Shown piece by piece: positions 51,526 to 61,829 of a DNA stretch of 64,000 nt. Source of the stretch: Burkholderia multivorans ATCC BAA-247 (GTDB lineage Bacteria > Pseudomonadota > Gammaproteobacteria > Burkholderiales > Burkholderiaceae); NCBI RefSeq assembly GCF_000959525.1, contig NZ_CP009832.1:434001-498000 (forward strand). The letters run 5' to 3'. Under the pieces are notes generated by a model. That model was not told the origin of the DNA, searched no databases, and saw nothing but the letters and a program-made list of their open reading frames with translations. Positions within the stretch are counted from its first letter, which is position 1. Each line of letters opens with the position of its first letter. Position numbers and translations under genes: made by a program.

Positions 51526-52875
51526 GTGCAAGTCACCGTCAACGAGCGCGACGCCGTGCAGAGCGTCGCGACGGCACACCCGGCCGCCAACGGGGAAACG
51601 CAGGGGCAGGGGATGGACAAGCTCGTGATCGAAGGCGGCCGCCGGCTCGCGGGCGAGATCGTCGTGTCGGGCGCGAAGAACGCGGCGCTGCCGATTCTGT
51701 GCGCGGGGCTGCTGAGCGCCGAGCCCGTGCACCTCGACAACGTGCCGAATCTGCAGGACGTGCGCACCACGCTGAAGGTGCTCGGCCAGATGGGCGTGAA
51801 GAGCGAGACCGACGGCTGCCGCGTGCAGCTCGACGCGTCGCGCGTCGACAATCTCGTCGCGCCGTACGAGCTCGTGAAGACGATGCGCGCGTCGATCCTC
51901 GTGCTCGGCCCGCTGCTCGCGCGCTTCGGCGAGGCGAAGGTATCGCTGCCCGGCGGCTGCGCGATCGGTGCGCGGCCCGTCGACCAGCACATCAAGGGGC
52001 TGCAGGCGATGGGCGCCGAGATCAGCATCGAGCACGGCTTCATCGAGGCGCGCGCGAAGCGCCTGAAGGGCGCGCGCATCGTGACCGACATGATTACGGT
52101 GACGGGCACCGAAAACCTGCTGATGGCCGCCACGCTCGCCGACGGCGAGACCGTGATCGAAAACGCGGCGCGCGAACCGGAAGTGAGCGATCTCGCACAC
52201 TTGCTGGTCGCGATGGGCGCGAAAATCGACGGCATCGGCACCGACCGCCTCGTGATCCAGGGCGTCGAGCGCCTGCACGGCGCGCACCACGCGGTGATTC
52301 CGGACCGCATCGAGGCCGGCACGTTCCTGTGCGCGGTCGCGGCGGCGGGCGGCGACGTGACGCTGACCGGCGTGCGTCCGCACATCCTCGACGCGGTGAT
52401 CGACAAGCTCCGTGAAGCCGGCGTGACGGTCGAGGAAGGCGATCGCTGGCTACGCGTGAAGATGGATCGCCGGCCGAACGCGGTGACGATCCGCACGTCC
52501 GAATACCCGGCGTTTCCGACCGACATGCAGGCACAGTTCATGGCGCTCAATTCGGTGGCGACCGGCACCGCGCAGGTCGTCGAAACGATCTTCGAGAACC
52601 GCTTCATGCACGTGCAGGAGCTGAACCGCCTCGGTGCGAACATCACGGTCGACGGCAACACGGCGCTCGTGACGGGCGTCGACAAGCTGTCGGGCGCGAA
52701 CGTGATGGCGACCGATCTGCGCGCCTCCGCGAGCCTCGTGATCGCCGGGCTGCGCGCCGAAGGCGAGACGCGCGTCGACCGCATCTATCACCTCGATCGC
52801 GGCTACGACCGCATGGAAGCCAAACTGACCGCCGTCGGCGCGAATGTGCGCCGCGTCTCCGGGAGCCAAGCATGA
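51526..52875 (+). CDS. murA: UDP-N-acetylglucosamine 1-carboxyvinyltransferase MurA
   Basis: First committed step of peptidoglycan synthesis: transfers enolpyruvate from PEP to UDP-GlcNAc. The 449-residue frame has the catalytic loop [11 protein letters not shown] (Cys145, the fosfomycin target), the start of the core [18 protein letters not shown], and [15 protein letters not shown] and [14 protein letters not shown] farther on. The GTG at 51526 gives an extra 29 residues before [12 protein letters not shown] 51613 would give a 420-residue protein of E. coli length, so the start is open. I keep the longer form because related Burkholderia proteins are, as I recall, annotated with this extension. 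The stop overlaps hisG (ATGA). Confidence 0.95.
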   Translation: MQVTVNERDAVQSVATAHPAANGETQGQGMDKLVIEGGRRLAGEIVVSGAKNAALPILCAGLLSAEPVHLDNVPNLQDVRTTLKVLGQMGVKSETDGCRVQLDASRVDNLVAPYELVKTMRASILVLGPLLARFGEAKVSLPGGCAIGARPVDQHIKGLQAMGAEISIEHGFIEARAKRLKGARIVTDMITVTGTENLLMAATLADGETVIENAAREPEVSDLAHLLVAMGAKIDGIGTDRLVIQGVERLHGAHHAVIPDRIEAGTFLCAVAAAGGDVTLTGVRPHILDAVIDKLREAGVTVEEGDRWLRVKMDRRPNAVTIRTSEYPAFPTDMQAQFMALNSVATGTAQVVETIFENRFMHVQELNRLGANITVDGNTALVTGVDKLSGANVMATDLRASASLVIAGLRAEGETRVDRIYHLDRGYDRMEAKLTAVGANVRRVSGSQA

Positions 52876-53525
52876 GCGCGCCGCTGACCCTCGCCCTGTC
52901 GAAGGGCCGCATTTTCGAGGAAACCCTGCCGCTGCTGGCCGCAGCCGGCGTGCAGGTTGCCGAGGATCCGGAAACGTCGCGCAAGCTGATCCTGCCGACG
53001 ACCGATCCGAACCTGCGCGTGATCATCGTGCGCGCGAGCGACGTGCCGACCTACGTCGAATACGGCGCGGCCGATTTCGGCGTGGCCGGCAAGGACGTGC
53101 TCGTCGAGCACGGCGGCTCGGGGCTGTATCAGCCGATCGATCTGAACATTGCGCGCTGCCGGATGTCGGTCGCGGTGCCGGCCGGCTTCGATTACGCGAA
53201 CGCGGTGCGCCAGGGCGCGCGGCTGCGCGTCGCGACGAAGTACGTCGAAACGGCGCGCGAACACTTCGCCGCGAAGGGCGTGCACGTCGACCTGATCAAG
53301 CTGTACGGCTCGATGGAGCTCGCGCCGCTCGTCGGGCTCGCGGACGCGATCGTCGATCTGGTCAGCTCGGGCGGCACGCTGAAGGCGAACAATCTGGTCG
53401 AGGTCGAGGAGATCATGGCGATCTCGTCGCGTCTCGTCGTGAACCAGGCTGCGCTGAAGTTGAAGCGCGCGGCGCTCAAGCCGTTCCTCGACGCGTTCGA
53501 ACGCGCGTCGCAGAATGGCGTATGA
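52872..53525 (+). CDS. hisG: ATP phosphoribosyltransferase catalytic subunit HisG (short form)
   Basis: Commits ATP and PRPP to histidine synthesis. At 217 residues this is the short HisG, which lacks the C-terminal histidine-binding domain. It contains [16 protein letters not shown] at the start, [19 protein letters not shown], and the PRPP loop [18 protein letters not shown] (near 156-173). Short HisG needs the HisZ regulatory subunit, which is not in this window. It opens the his run and is coupled to murA. Confidence 0.96.
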   Translation: MSAPLTLALSKGRIFEETLPLLAAAGVQVAEDPETSRKLILPTTDPNLRVIIVRASDVPTYVEYGAADFGVAGKDVLVEHGGSGLYQPIDLNIARCRMSVAVPAGFDYANAVRQGARLRVATKYVETAREHFAAKGVHVDLIKLYGSMELAPLVGLADAIVDLVSSGGTLKANNLVEVEEIMAISSRLVVNQAALKLKRAALKPFLDAFERASQNGV

Positions 53526-53549
53526 GCGCATCACCGTAACGGAACTCCC

Positions 53550-54866
53550 ATGTCCATCACCATCCGCAAACTCGATTCGACGAGCGAAGGCTTCGACGCC
53601 GCGCTGCGTGCGGTGCTCGCGTTCGAAGCGAGCGAAGACGAGGCGATCGAGCGCTCGGTCGCGCAGATCCTCGCCGACGTGAAGTCGCGCGGCGACGCCG
53701 CGGTGCTCGAGTACACGAACCGCTTCGACCGGCTGAACGCGGACAGCGTCGCCGCGCTCGAACTGCCGCAGGACGCGCTGCAGGCCGCGCTGGACGGCCT
53801 CGAGCCGAAGGCGCGCGCCGCGCTGGAAGCGGCCGCCGCGCGCGTGCGCGGGTACCACGAGAAGCAGAAGATCGAATGCGGCACGCATAGCTGGCAGTAC
53901 ACGGAAAGCGACGGCACGGTGCTCGGCCAGAAGATCACGCCGCTCGATCGCGTCGGCCTCTACGTGCCGGGCGGCAAGGCCGCGTATCCGTCGTCGGTGC
54001 TGATGAACGCGATTCCCGCGCGCGTCGCGGGCGTCGGCGAGATCGTGATGGTGGTCCCGACCCCGGACGGCGTGAAGAACGACCTCGTGCTCGCCGCCGC
54101 GCTGCTCGGCGGCGTCGACCGTGTGTTCACGATCGGCGGCGCGCAGGCCGTCGGCGCGCTCGCGTACGGCACCGAGACCGTGCCGGCCGTCGACAAGATC
54201 TGCGGGCCCGGCAATGCGTACGTCGCGTCGGCGAAGCGCCGCGTGTTCGGCACGGTCGGCATCGACATGATCGCCGGCCCGTCGGAGATCCTCGTGCTGT
54301 GCGACGGCACGACCGATCCGAGCTGGGTCGCGATGGACCTGTTCTCGCAGGCCGAGCACGACGAACTCGCGCAGTCGATCCTGCTCTGCCCGGACGCGTC
54401 GTTCATCGAGCGCGTCGAGAAGGCGATCGCCGAGCTGCTGCCGTCGATGCCGCGCCAGGACGTGATCCGCGCGTCGCTCGAAGGGCGCGGCGCGCTGATC
54501 AAGGTGCGCGACATGACGGAAGCATGCCGGATCGCCAACGACATCGCGCCCGAGCACCTCGAGATTTCCGCGCTCGAGCCGCAGCAATGGAGCCAGCAGA
54601 TCCGCCATGCGGGCGCGATCTTCCTCGGCCGCTACACGAGCGAGAGCCTCGGCGACTACTGCGCGGGGCCGAACCACGTGCTGCCGACGTCGCGCACGGC
54701 GCGCTTCTCGTCGCCGCTCGGCGTGTACGACTTCATCAAGCGCTCGAGCCTGATCGAGGTCAGCGCGGAAGGCGCGCATACGCTCGGCGAAATCGCGGCC
54801 GAACTCGCGTACGGCGAGGGCCTGCAGGCGCACGCGAAGAGCGCCGAGTTCCGGATGAAGGGGTGA
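53550..54866 (+). CDS. hisD: Histidinol dehydrogenase
   Basis: Zinc and NAD enzyme that performs the last two steps of histidine synthesis. The 438 residues include [45 protein letters not shown], the zinc-site [15 protein letters not shown] (about 256-270) and the C-terminal [20 protein letters not shown]. The ATG follows CGGAACTCCC, and the gap from hisG is 24 bases. Confidence 0.97.
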   Translation: MSITIRKLDSTSEGFDAALRAVLAFEASEDEAIERSVAQILADVKSRGDAAVLEYTNRFDRLNADSVAALELPQDALQAALDGLEPKARAALEAAAARVRGYHEKQKIECGTHSWQYTESDGTVLGQKITPLDRVGLYVPGGKAAYPSSVLMNAIPARVAGVGEIVMVVPTPDGVKNDLVLAAALLGGVDRVFTIGGAQAVGALAYGTETVPAVDKICGPGNAYVASAKRRVFGTVGIDMIAGPSEILVLCDGTTDPSWVAMDLFSQAEHDELAQSILLCPDASFIERVEKAIAELLPSMPRQDVIRASLEGRGALIKVRDMTEACRIANDIAPEHLEISALEPQQWSQQIRHAGAIFLGRYTSESLGDYCAGPNHVLPTSRTARFSSPLGVYDFIKRSSLIEVSAEGAHTLGEIAAELAYGEGLQAHAKSAEFRMKG

Positions 54867-54975
54867 CCGGCCGCCGGAACCGCGTTCCGGCGCCGCGCAG
54901 GAGACGAGCGCAGGGCGGCAGCCGCCGCCTTGCCGACCATTTGACGCCGGCGCGATGCACGCCGGCTTGCCTACC

Positions 54976-56049
54976 ATGACGACGCCACAAGACATCATCC
55001 GCCGCGACGTGCTCGCCATGACGAGCTATCCGGTGCCGGACGCGAGCGGGTTCGTGAAACTCGACGCGATGGAGAACCCGTACCCGCTGCCCGAGCCGCT
55101 CGCCACGGCGCTCGGCGAACGGCTCGGGCGGGTCGCGCTGAACCGCTATCCGGCGCCTCGCCCGGCCGCGCTGCTCGACAAGCTGCGCCATGCGATGGGC
55201 GTGCCCGGCACGTGCGACGTGCTGCTCGGCAACGGTTCCGACGAAATCATCAGCATGATCTCGGTCGCGTGCGCGAAACCGGGCGCGAAGGTGCTCGCGC
55301 CCGTGCCCGGCTTCGTGATGTACGAACTGTCCGCGCGATTCGCGCAGCTTGACTTCGTCGGCGTGCCGCTGAAGGCCGACCTGACGCTCGACGTCGATGC
55401 GATGCTCGCGGCGATCGCCGAGCATCGGCCGGCCATCGTGTATCTCGCGTATCCGAACAACCCGACCGGCACGCTGTACGACGATGCCCACATCGAGCGC
55501 ATCCTGCGCGCGGCGACGCACAGCCTGATCGTGATCGACGAGGCGTACCAGCCGTTCGCGCAGCACAGCTGGCTGCCGCGCGCGGGCGAGTTCGACAACG
55601 TCGTCGTGATGCGCACGGTGTCGAAGCTCGGCCTCGCGGGGATCCGGCTCGGCTACCTGGTCGGCCGGCCTGCGTGGCTCAACGAATTCGACAAGGTGCG
55701 CCCGCCGTACAACATCAACGTGCTGACGCAGGCAACCGCCGACTTCCTGCTCGACCATCTCGACGTGCTCGACGCGCAGGCGGCCGAATTGCGTGCCGAG
55801 CGCGCGCGGCTCGCGCAGGCGGTGGCCGCGCTGCCGGGCGCGACGGTGTTCCCGAGCGCCGGCAATTTCCTGCTGGTGCGCGTGCCCGACGCGGCTGCCG
55901 TGTTCGACGCGCTGCTCACCGAGCGGGTGCTCGTCAAAAACGTGAGTAAAATGCATCCGTTGCTGGCCGAATGCGTGCGGCTGACCGTCGGTTCTCCCGA
56001 CGAAAACGCGCGCCTGCTGGCTGCCCTGAAACTCGCGCTGCCCGATTGA
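54976..56049 (+). CDS. hisC: Histidinol-phosphate aminotransferase
   Basis: PLP enzyme that converts imidazole acetol phosphate to histidinol phosphate. The 357-residue product shows [12 protein letters not shown] near the N-terminus, [18 protein letters not shown] (about 161-167), VIDEAYQPF and the PLP lysine in [16 protein letters not shown] (about 214-229). ATG 54976 is preferred to an in-frame ATG seven codons upstream; neither has a clear ribosome-binding site. The 109-bp gap after hisD has no other feature. Confidence 0.95.
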   Translation: MTTPQDIIRRDVLAMTSYPVPDASGFVKLDAMENPYPLPEPLATALGERLGRVALNRYPAPRPAALLDKLRHAMGVPGTCDVLLGNGSDEIISMISVACAKPGAKVLAPVPGFVMYELSARFAQLDFVGVPLKADLTLDVDAMLAAIAEHRPAIVYLAYPNNPTGTLYDDAHIERILRAATHSLIVIDEAYQPFAQHSWLPRAGEFDNVVVMRTVSKLGLAGIRLGYLVGRPAWLNEFDKVRPPYNINVLTQATADFLLDHLDVLDAQAAELRAERARLAQAVAALPGATVFPSAGNFLLVRVPDAAAVFDALLTERVLVKNVSKMHPLLAECVRLTVGSPDENARLLAALKLALPD

Positions 56050-56114
56050 CGCCACGGCGCGGCGGCGCGCGACGATCAATCCCCATTTACATCAGACTCA
56101 TTCAAGGAATTGCC

Positions 56115-56702
56115 ATGCGTGTGGCGGAAGTCGTTCGCAATACCAGCGAAACGCAGATCCGTGTGAAGCTCGATCTCGACGGCACCGGCCGGCAGAAGCT
56201 GGCCACCGGCGTGCCGTTTCTCGACCATATGCTCGACCAGATCGCGCGACACGGTCTGGTCGACCTCGAGGTCGAAGCGCATGGCGACACGCATATCGAC
56301 GATCACCACACGGTCGAGGACGTCGGCATCACGCTCGGCCAAGCCGTCGCGAAGGCGATCGGCGACAAGAAGGGCATCCGCCGCTACGGCCACGCGTACG
56401 TGCCGCTCGACGAAGCGCTGTCGCGCGTCGTGATCGACTTCTCGGGCCGTCCCGGCCTCGAATTCCACGTGCCGTTCACGCGTGCGCGGATCGGCACGTT
56501 CGACGTCGATCTGTCGATCGAATTCTTCCGCGGTTTCGTGAACCATGCAGGCGTCACGCTGCATATCGACAACCTGCGCGGCATCAACGCGCACCATCAG
56601 CTCGAGACGGTGTTCAAGGCGTTCGGCCGCGCGCTGCGCGCGGCGGTCGAACTGGACGAGCGCGCGGCCGGGCAGATTCCGTCGACCAAGGGCAGCCTCT
56701 GA
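56115..56702 (+). CDS. hisB: Imidazoleglycerol-phosphate dehydratase
   Basis: Monofunctional IGPD (195 residues, without the phosphatase domain fused in E. coli HisB). Manganese-binding histidine motifs are present: [27 protein letters not shown] and the later [22 protein letters not shown] 56115 is followed by [16 protein letters not shown]. It lies 65 bases after hisC. Confidence 0.97.
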   Translation: MRVAEVVRNTSETQIRVKLDLDGTGRQKLATGVPFLDHMLDQIARHGLVDLEVEAHGDTHIDDHHTVEDVGITLGQAVAKAIGDKKGIRRYGHAYVPLDEALSRVVIDFSGRPGLEFHVPFTRARIGTFDVDLSIEFFRGFVNHAGVTLHIDNLRGINAHHQLETVFKAFGRALRAAVELDERAAGQIPSTKGSL

Positions 56703-56764
56703 ACTGACGACCGGACGGACGGCAAGGACAAGCTCACGGCTTCGGCGCAACGCGCCGGCTTGCG

Positions 56765-57385
56765 ATGGATCTGCTCAAATCGTTCATTTCGCTGCTCGCG
56801 CTGATCAATCCGGTCGGCGCGGTGCCGTTCTTCCTGAGCCTGACTGCGCAGCAGAACGAAGCGGAACGGCGCCGCACGATCCGGATCGCGTCGGTATCGG
56901 TGTTCTGCGTGATGACGGTGACGGTGCTGCTCGGGCAGCAGATCATCCGCTTCTTCGGGATTTCGGTCGGCTCGCTTGAAGTCGGCGGCGGGATCATCAT
57001 GTTGCTGATGGCGATCAGCATGCTGAACGCGCAGATCGGCAACACGCGCTCGACGCCCGAGGAACGCGACGAGGCCGAACTGAAGGACAACATCGCGGTG
57101 GTGCCGCTCGCGATCCCGCTGCTCACGGGCCCCGGCTCGATCAGCACCGCGATCGTGTATGCGGCGAATGCGCATCACTGGTATGAGCGGGCCGGGCTCG
57201 TCGCGATCGGCGCGATTCTGGCACTGCTGTGTTTCGTTGCGATGCGGCTCGCGGAGCCGATCGCGAACTGGATCGGCCGTACCGGCATCAACATCGCCAC
57301 GCGGCTGATGGGTCTGATGCTGTCGGCGCTGGCGGTGGAATTCATCGTCAATGGACTGAGGGCGCTACTGCCTGCACTGAGATGA
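56765..57385 (+). CDS. MarC-family integral membrane protein
   Basis: A 206-residue protein of the MarC/NAAT-like family with about six hydrophobic segments. It has the typical opening [22 protein letters not shown] (in parts) and the central [20 protein letters not shown] block. The function of MarC proteins is not established; a link to multiple antibiotic resistance was proposed and later disputed. It lies within the his run, between hisB and hisH, and its stop overlaps hisH (ATGA), so it should be cotranscribed with the his genes. No histidine role is evident. Confidence 0.9.
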   Translation: MDLLKSFISLLALINPVGAVPFFLSLTAQQNEAERRRTIRIASVSVFCVMTVTVLLGQQIIRFFGISVGSLEVGGGIIMLLMAISMLNAQIGNTRSTPEERDEAELKDNIAVVPLAIPLLTGPGSISTAIVYAANAHHWYERAGLVAIGAILALLCFVAMRLAEPIANWIGRTGINIATRLMGLMLSALAVEFIVNGLRALLPALR

Positions 57386-58023
57386 AAACTTCGATTGCGA
57401 TTGTGGATTATGGGATGGGCAACCTGCGCTCGGTCGCGCAGGCGCTCAAGAAGGCCGAGCCGGCCGCCGACGTGGCGATCGTCGATACGCCGGCCGCGAT
57501 TCGCGCAGCCGACCGCGTCGTGCTGCCGGGCCAGGGCGCGATGCCGGACTGCATGCGCTGCCTCGGCGAGTCGGGCCTGCAGGAGGCCGTCGTCGAAGCG
57601 TCGCGCACGAAGCCGCTGCTCGGCGTGTGCGTCGGCGAGCAGATGCTGTTCGACTGGAGCGCGGAAGGCGACACGAAGGGGCTCGGGCTGCTGCCCGGCA
57701 AGGTCGTGCGCTTCGAACTCGACGGGCGGCTGCAGGACGACGGCTCGCGCTTCAAGGTGCCGCAGATGGGCTGGAACCGCGTGCGCCAGTCGCGCGCGCA
57801 CGCGCTGTGGGACGGCGTGCCCGACGATGCGTATTTCTATTTCGTGCACAGCTATTACGTGATGCCGGACGATCCGGCGCATACGGTCGGCGAAACGGCG
57901 TACGGCGCGCCGTTTACGTCCGCGGTCGCGCGCGACAACATCTTCGCGACCCAATTCCACCCGGAAAAAAGTGCGGAGGTCGGGTTGCGTCTGTATCGCA
58001 ACTTCGTACACTGGAAACCGTAA
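57382..58023 (+). CDS. hisH: Imidazole glycerol phosphate synthase glutaminase subunit HisH
   Basis: Glutamine amidotransferase (class I) that supplies ammonia to HisF. The 213 residues start [18 protein letters not shown]. The nucleophile Cys is in [12 protein letters not shown] (about Cys82; LGVCxGxQ motif), with the His/Glu pair in [13 protein letters not shown]. The oxyanion strand [10 protein letters not shown] is also present. Translation is coupled to the marC-like gene. Confidence 0.97.
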   Translation: MKTSIAIVDYGMGNLRSVAQALKKAEPAADVAIVDTPAAIRAADRVVLPGQGAMPDCMRCLGESGLQEAVVEASRTKPLLGVCVGEQMLFDWSAEGDTKGLGLLPGKVVRFELDGRLQDDGSRFKVPQMGWNRVRQSRAHALWDGVPDDAYFYFVHSYYVMPDDPAHTVGETAYGAPFTSAVARDNIFATQFHPEKSAEVGLRLYRNFVHWKP

Positions 58024-58186
58024 ACGTGGTGCGCGAACCACAGTCGACGGGCCGGAAACGCCCGTCGTACGGGGCTCGCGCGCGTAGGCGCCGAAAGAGT
58101 TGTACTAAACTAGCGAGACGGCGCGGCACCGGTTTGGCCGGTACGCGCCGGATTCTTTTCTTTTTCCACGACGACACCCGATTGCT

Positions 58187-58942
58187 ATGCTGCTGATTCC
58201 GGCCATCGATCTCAAAGACGGTCAGTGTGTGCGCCTCAAACAGGGCGATATGGACCAGGCCACGATTTTCTCCGAGGACCCGGCGGCGATGGCCCGCAAG
58301 TGGGTCGATCTCGGCGCCCGGCGGCTGCATCTCGTCGACCTGAACGGCGCATTCGCCGGCAAGCCGAAGAATCTCGATGCGATCGAAGCGATCCTCGACG
58401 AAGTCGGCGATGAAATCCCGGTGCAGCTCGGCGGCGGCATTCGCAGCCTCGAGACGATCGAGAAGTATCTCGACGCGGGCCTGTCGTACGTGATCATCGG
58501 CACGGCGGCCGTGAAGGACCCGGGCTTTCTGCGCGACGCATGCACGGCGTTCCAGGGCAACATCATCGTCGGCCTCGACGCGAAGGACGGCAAGGTCGCG
58601 ACCGACGGCTGGAGCAAGCTGACCGGCCACGAAGTGATCGACCTCGCGCAGAAGTTCGAGGATTACGGTGTCGAATCGATCGTCTACACCGACATCGGCC
58701 GCGACGGAATGCTGCAGGGCATCAACATCGACGCGACCGTGAAGCTCGCGCAGGCGGTCGGCATCCCGGTGATCGCGAGCGGCGGCCTGTCGAACCTCGA
58801 AGACATCGACAAGCTCTGCGAAGTGGAAGAAGAAGGTGTCGAAGGTGTGATCTGCGGTCGCGCGATCTACTCCGGCGATCTCGATTTCGCGGCCGCGCAA
58901 CGGCGTGCCGATGAACTGAACGGCGAGCTCGACGACGCCTGA
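58187..58942 (+). CDS. hisA: Phosphoribosylformimino-AICAR ribotide isomerase
   Basis: Amadori-type isomerase of histidine synthesis, a half-barrel-duplicated TIM barrel of 251 residues. Catalytic Asp is in [19 protein letters not shown] (Asp8) and the second Asp in [12 protein letters not shown]. Phosphate-binding loops are QLGGGIRS and ASGGLSN. A 163-bp gap precedes it; it contains a short CGGTTTGGCCGG hairpin and a T-rich stretch (58153-58167) but no ORF. Confidence 0.97.
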
Positions 58943-59012
58943 GCGCGTTCTTCGCTTTCGCCGGGGCCGCCTGCGGGCGGCCCGACCGGGCGTCTCGTGC
59001 GAGACGTCCGCA

Positions 59013-59042
59013 ACCGGCCGCCCGACCGGCCGTAACCGGCCG
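59013..59042 (+). repeat. Three copies of ACCGGCCG between hisA and hisF
   Basis: ACCGGCCG occurs at 59013-59020, 59025-59032 and 59035-59042, just before hisF. A 7-bp hairpin (CGTCTCG/CGAGACG, 58991-59006) precedes them. Each copy contains the self-complementary CGGCCG and could pair with a neighbour. No function is assigned. Confidence 0.4.
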
Positions 59043-59070
59043 TCCCCGTCGCGGCATTTGGCGCAACATC

Positions 59071-59844
59071 ATGGCTCTAGCTAAACGCATCATCCCCTGC
59101 CTGGACGTGACTGCCGGGCGTGTCGTCAAGGGCGTCAACTTCGTCGAACTGCGCGATGCGGGCGACCCCGTCGAGATCGCCCGCCGCTACGACGAGCAGG
59201 GCGCCGACGAACTGACGTTCCTCGACATCACCGCGACGTCCGACCAGCGCGACCTGATCTTGCCGATCATCGAGGCCGTCGCGTCGCAGGTCTTCATCCC
59301 GCTGACGGTCGGCGGCGGCGTGCGCGCCGTCGAGGACGTGCGGCGCCTGCTCAACGCGGGCGCGGACAAGGTCAGCATGAATTCGTCGGCAGTCGCGAAT
59401 CCGCAGCTCGTGCGCGACGCGGCCGACAAGTACGGTTCGCAGTGCATCGTCGTCGCGATCGACGCGAAGCGCGTGTCGGCCGACGGCGAGCCGCCGCGCT
59501 GGGAAGTGTTCACGCACGGCGGCCGCAAGGGCACGGGCCTCGACGCGATCGAATGGGCGCGCAAGATGGCCGAGTTCGGCGCGGGCGAGATCCTGCTCAC
59601 GAGCATGGACCGCGACGGCACGAAGTCGGGCTTCGACCTCGCGCTCACGCGCGGCGTGTCCGACGCGGTGCCGGTGCCGGTGATCGCATCGGGCGGCGTC
59701 GGCTCGCTGCAGCATCTGGCCGACGGCATCAAGGACGGCCGTGCGGATGCGGTGCTCGCCGCGAGCATCTTCCACTACGGCGAGCACACGGTCGGCGAAG
59801 CGAAGCGCTTCATGGCCGAGCAGGGCATCCCGGTGAGGCTGTGA
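59071..59844 (+). CDS. hisF: Imidazole glycerol phosphate synthase cyclase subunit HisF
   Basis: Forms imidazole glycerol phosphate and AICAR with ammonia from HisH. The 257 residues contain the two catalytic Asp: [19 protein letters not shown] (Asp11) and [12 protein letters not shown] (about Asp131). Phosphate loops [10 protein letters not shown] and ASGGVGSL are present. The stop overlaps the hisI start by one base (TGATG). Confidence 0.97.
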   Translation: MALAKRIIPCLDVTAGRVVKGVNFVELRDAGDPVEIARRYDEQGADELTFLDITATSDQRDLILPIIEAVASQVFIPLTVGGGVRAVEDVRRLLNAGADKVSMNSSAVANPQLVRDAADKYGSQCIVVAIDAKRVSADGEPPRWEVFTHGGRKGTGLDAIEWARKMAEFGAGEILLTSMDRDGTKSGFDLALTRGVSDAVPVPVIASGGVGSLQHLADGIKDGRADAVLAASIFHYGEHTVGEAKRFMAEQGIPVRL

Positions 59845-60260
59845 TGAATACCGAAACGAAACCGCTGCCCGCGTGGCTCGACAAGGTCCGCTGGGACGAC
59901 AACGGCCTCGTGCCCGTGATCGCGCAGGAAGCGTCGACGAACGACGTGCTGATGTTCGCGTGGATGAACCGCGAAGCACTGGCGAAGACGATCGAGACGC
60001 GGCGCGCGGTCTATTATTCGCGCTCGCGCAAGCGCCTGTGGTTCAAGGGCGAGGAGTCGGGCCACGTGCAGCACGTGCACGAGGTGCGGCTCGACTGCGA
60101 CGAAGACGTCGTACTGCTGAAGGTCGAGCAGGTGTCGGGCATCGCCTGCCACACCGGCCGGCATTCGTGCTTCTTCCAGAAATTCGAAGGCACCGTCGAC
60201 GCAGGCCAGTGGGTCGCGGTCGATCCGGTGCTGAAAGACCCCGAACATATCTACAAATGA
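59844..60260 (+). CDS. hisI: Phosphoribosyl-AMP cyclohydrolase
   Basis: Zinc enzyme opening the purine ring of PR-AMP. The 138 residues show the [20 protein letters not shown] start, [12 protein letters not shown], and zinc cysteines in [13 protein letters not shown] and [14 protein letters not shown]. It is a separate protein from hisE, unlike the HisIE fusion of enterics. It overlaps hisE by four bases. Confidence 0.97.
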   Translation: MNTETKPLPAWLDKVRWDDNGLVPVIAQEASTNDVLMFAWMNREALAKTIETRRAVYYSRSRKRLWFKGEESGHVQHVHEVRLDCDEDVVLLKVEQVSGIACHTGRHSCFFQKFEGTVDAGQWVAVDPVLKDPEHIYK

Positions 60261-60622
60261 CGCAATCGACCGAAGACACGCTGCTGCGCCTCGCCGGCGT
60301 GATCGACAGCCGCAAGGGCGGCGATCCCGAACAATCGTACGTATCGCGCCTGTTCCACAAGGGCGACGACGCTGTGCTGAAGAAGATCGGCGAAGAGGCG
60401 ACCGAAGTCGTGCTGGCCGCGAAGGACGTGCGCCAGGGCGGCGCGCCGTCCGCGCTGGTCGGCGAGGTCGCCGATCTCTGGTTCCATTGCCTCGTGATGC
60501 TGTCGCATTTCGATCTGAGCCCGGCCGACGTGATCGCCGAGCTCGAGCGGCGCGAAGGGCTGTCGGGGATCGAGGAGAAGGCGCTGCGCAAGCGCCGCGA
60601 GCGCGAGGCAAACGGCGGCTGA
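60257..60622 (+). CDS. hisE: Phosphoribosyl-ATP pyrophosphatase
   Basis: All-alpha MazG-like enzyme that converts PR-ATP to PR-AMP, the second step of the pathway. The 121 residues contain [19 protein letters not shown] and the metal-binding [12 protein letters not shown] (about 54-65), then [14 protein letters not shown]. Last his gene of the run; a 71-bp gap follows. Confidence 0.96.
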   Translation: MTQSTEDTLLRLAGVIDSRKGGDPEQSYVSRLFHKGDDAVLKKIGEEATEVVLAAKDVRQGGAPSALVGEVADLWFHCLVMLSHFDLSPADVIAELERREGLSGIEEKALRKRREREANGG

Positions 60623-60693
60623 CGTACGCCGACCCGCGCCGATGGCGGTCGTGCGGTAAGCTGTAAGAATTGTCATCTGACGGGGGTAGCATC

Positions 60694-61086
60694 ATGACCG
60701 ATACGTCGAGCCAGTTTCCGCCGCCGGCGGTGTCCGCCGCGGCGGAGGCCGAGCGCCTGAAGGGGCTGCGCACGCTCACGCACGTGCTGTACGCGCTGTA
60801 CGCGATCCATTGGCTGACCGGCGGGATCACGGGCATCATCGCGATCATCATCAACTACGTGAAGCGCGGCGACGTGGCCGGCACGCCGTACGCCGATCAC
60901 TTCGAGTGGCAGATCCGCACGTTCTGGCGCGCGCTGATCGCCTACGTGATCGGATTCGCGCTCGCGTTCGTGGCGGTCGGGTTCGCGGTGATGTTTGTCA
61001 CGTGGATTTGGACGCTGTACCGTATCATCAAGGGTTGGCTGTACCTGAACGACAACAAGGCGCTCGATCCGCAGGCCTGGTTCTGA
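60694..61086 (+). CDS. Small membrane protein of the DUF4870 type
   Basis: A 130-residue protein with an unstructured N-terminus (TDTSSQFPPPAVS) and three hydrophobic segments: about 33-60 (VLYALYAIHWLTGGITGIIA), 78-97 and 95-112 (ALAFVAVGFAVMFVTWIWTL). It ends with IIKGWLYLNDNKAL. This resembles DUF4870/YidH-like small membrane proteins; the function is unknown. The start is ATG 60694 after CGGGGGTAGC. It is commonly found between hisE and the HIT gene in related genomes as far as I recall, which is not evidence of a shared pathway. Confidence 0.8.
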   Translation: MTDTSSQFPPPAVSAAAEAERLKGLRTLTHVLYALYAIHWLTGGITGIIAIIINYVKRGDVAGTPYADHFEWQIRTFWRALIAYVIGFALAFVAVGFAVMFVTWIWTLYRIIKGWLYLNDNKALDPQAWF

Positions 61087-61117
61087 CGGGCCGCGTGCGG
61101 GCACCAGCAGGAGCAAC

Positions 61118-61483
61118 ATGAGTCACGATCCGAATTGCCTGTTCTGCAAGATCGCGGCAGGCGAAATCCCGAGCACGAAAGTGCACGAGGACGACGAATT
61201 CGTCGCGTTCCGCGACATCCGCCCGGCGGCCGACACGCACGTGCTCGTGATCCCGCGTCGCCATCTGCCGACGCTGTCGGCGGCGACCGACGACGACGCG
61301 CCGATGCTCGGCCGGCTGATGGTGCTCGTCGCGCGGCTTGCCGATCAGCTGGGCGTCGCGTATACGGGCGGCGAAACGGGTTTCCGCACCGTGATCAACA
61401 CGGGCCCCGGCGGCGGGCAGGAGGTTTACCATCTGCACGCGCACATCCTGGCCGGCCCGCGCCCGTGGCAGCGGATGGGTTGA
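61118..61483 (+). CDS. HIT-family nucleotide-binding protein (HinT-like)
   Basis: A 121-residue histidine-triad hydrolase. It begins CLFCKIAAGEIPSTKVHEDD and has the catalytic triad VYHLHAHILAGPRP (about 107-120; HxHxH). HinT-type proteins cleave AMP-lysine and related phosphoramidates in the cytoplasm. The ATG has CAGGAGCAAC upstream. It lies between hisE and tatA in the same direction. Confidence 0.93.
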   Translation: MSHDPNCLFCKIAAGEIPSTKVHEDDEFVAFRDIRPAADTHVLVIPRRHLPTLSAATDDDAPMLGRLMVLVARLADQLGVAYTGGETGFRTVINTGPGGGQEVYHLHAHILAGPRPWQRMG

Positions 61484-61574
61484 CGGCGCGGGGCATTTTC
61501 CGCATTGACAGTCGAAGCCGGCGCGTCGCCGGCGATTTGCGCCGCGCGCGGCGTGGTTGAGGAGAGGTTTCATC

Positions 61575-61805
61575 ATGGGTGGATTGAGCATTTGGCACTG
61601 GCTGATCGTGCTGCTGATCGTCGCGCTGGTTTTCGGCACGAAGAAGCTGCGCAACATCGGCAACGATCTCGGCAGCGCGGTGAAGGGCTTCAAGGACGGC
61701 ATGAAGGACGGCGATGCGCCGGCCGACGCGCAGCAACTGCCGCGCTCGGGCACGGTGGACGTGAACGCGAAGGAAGCGACGCGTTCCGATTCGAACAAGG
61801 CGTAA
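61575..61805 (+). CDS. tatA: Sec-independent translocase subunit TatA
   Basis: Pore-forming or membrane-thinning subunit of the twin-arginine translocase. The 76 residues have one membrane helix ([16 protein letters not shown]), then the [21 protein letters not shown] amphipathic helix (about 21-41) and a charged tail. ATG 61575 follows GGAGAGGTTT. It is followed by tatB and tatC. MsrP, encoded earlier in the window, carries a twin-arginine signal. Confidence 0.97.
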   Translation: MGGLSIWHWLIVLLIVALVFGTKKLRNIGNDLGSAVKGFKDGMKDGDAPADAQQLPRSGTVDVNAKEATRSDSNKA

Positions 61806-61829
61806 CGCCGGCGCTGACAGGCATTCGCG

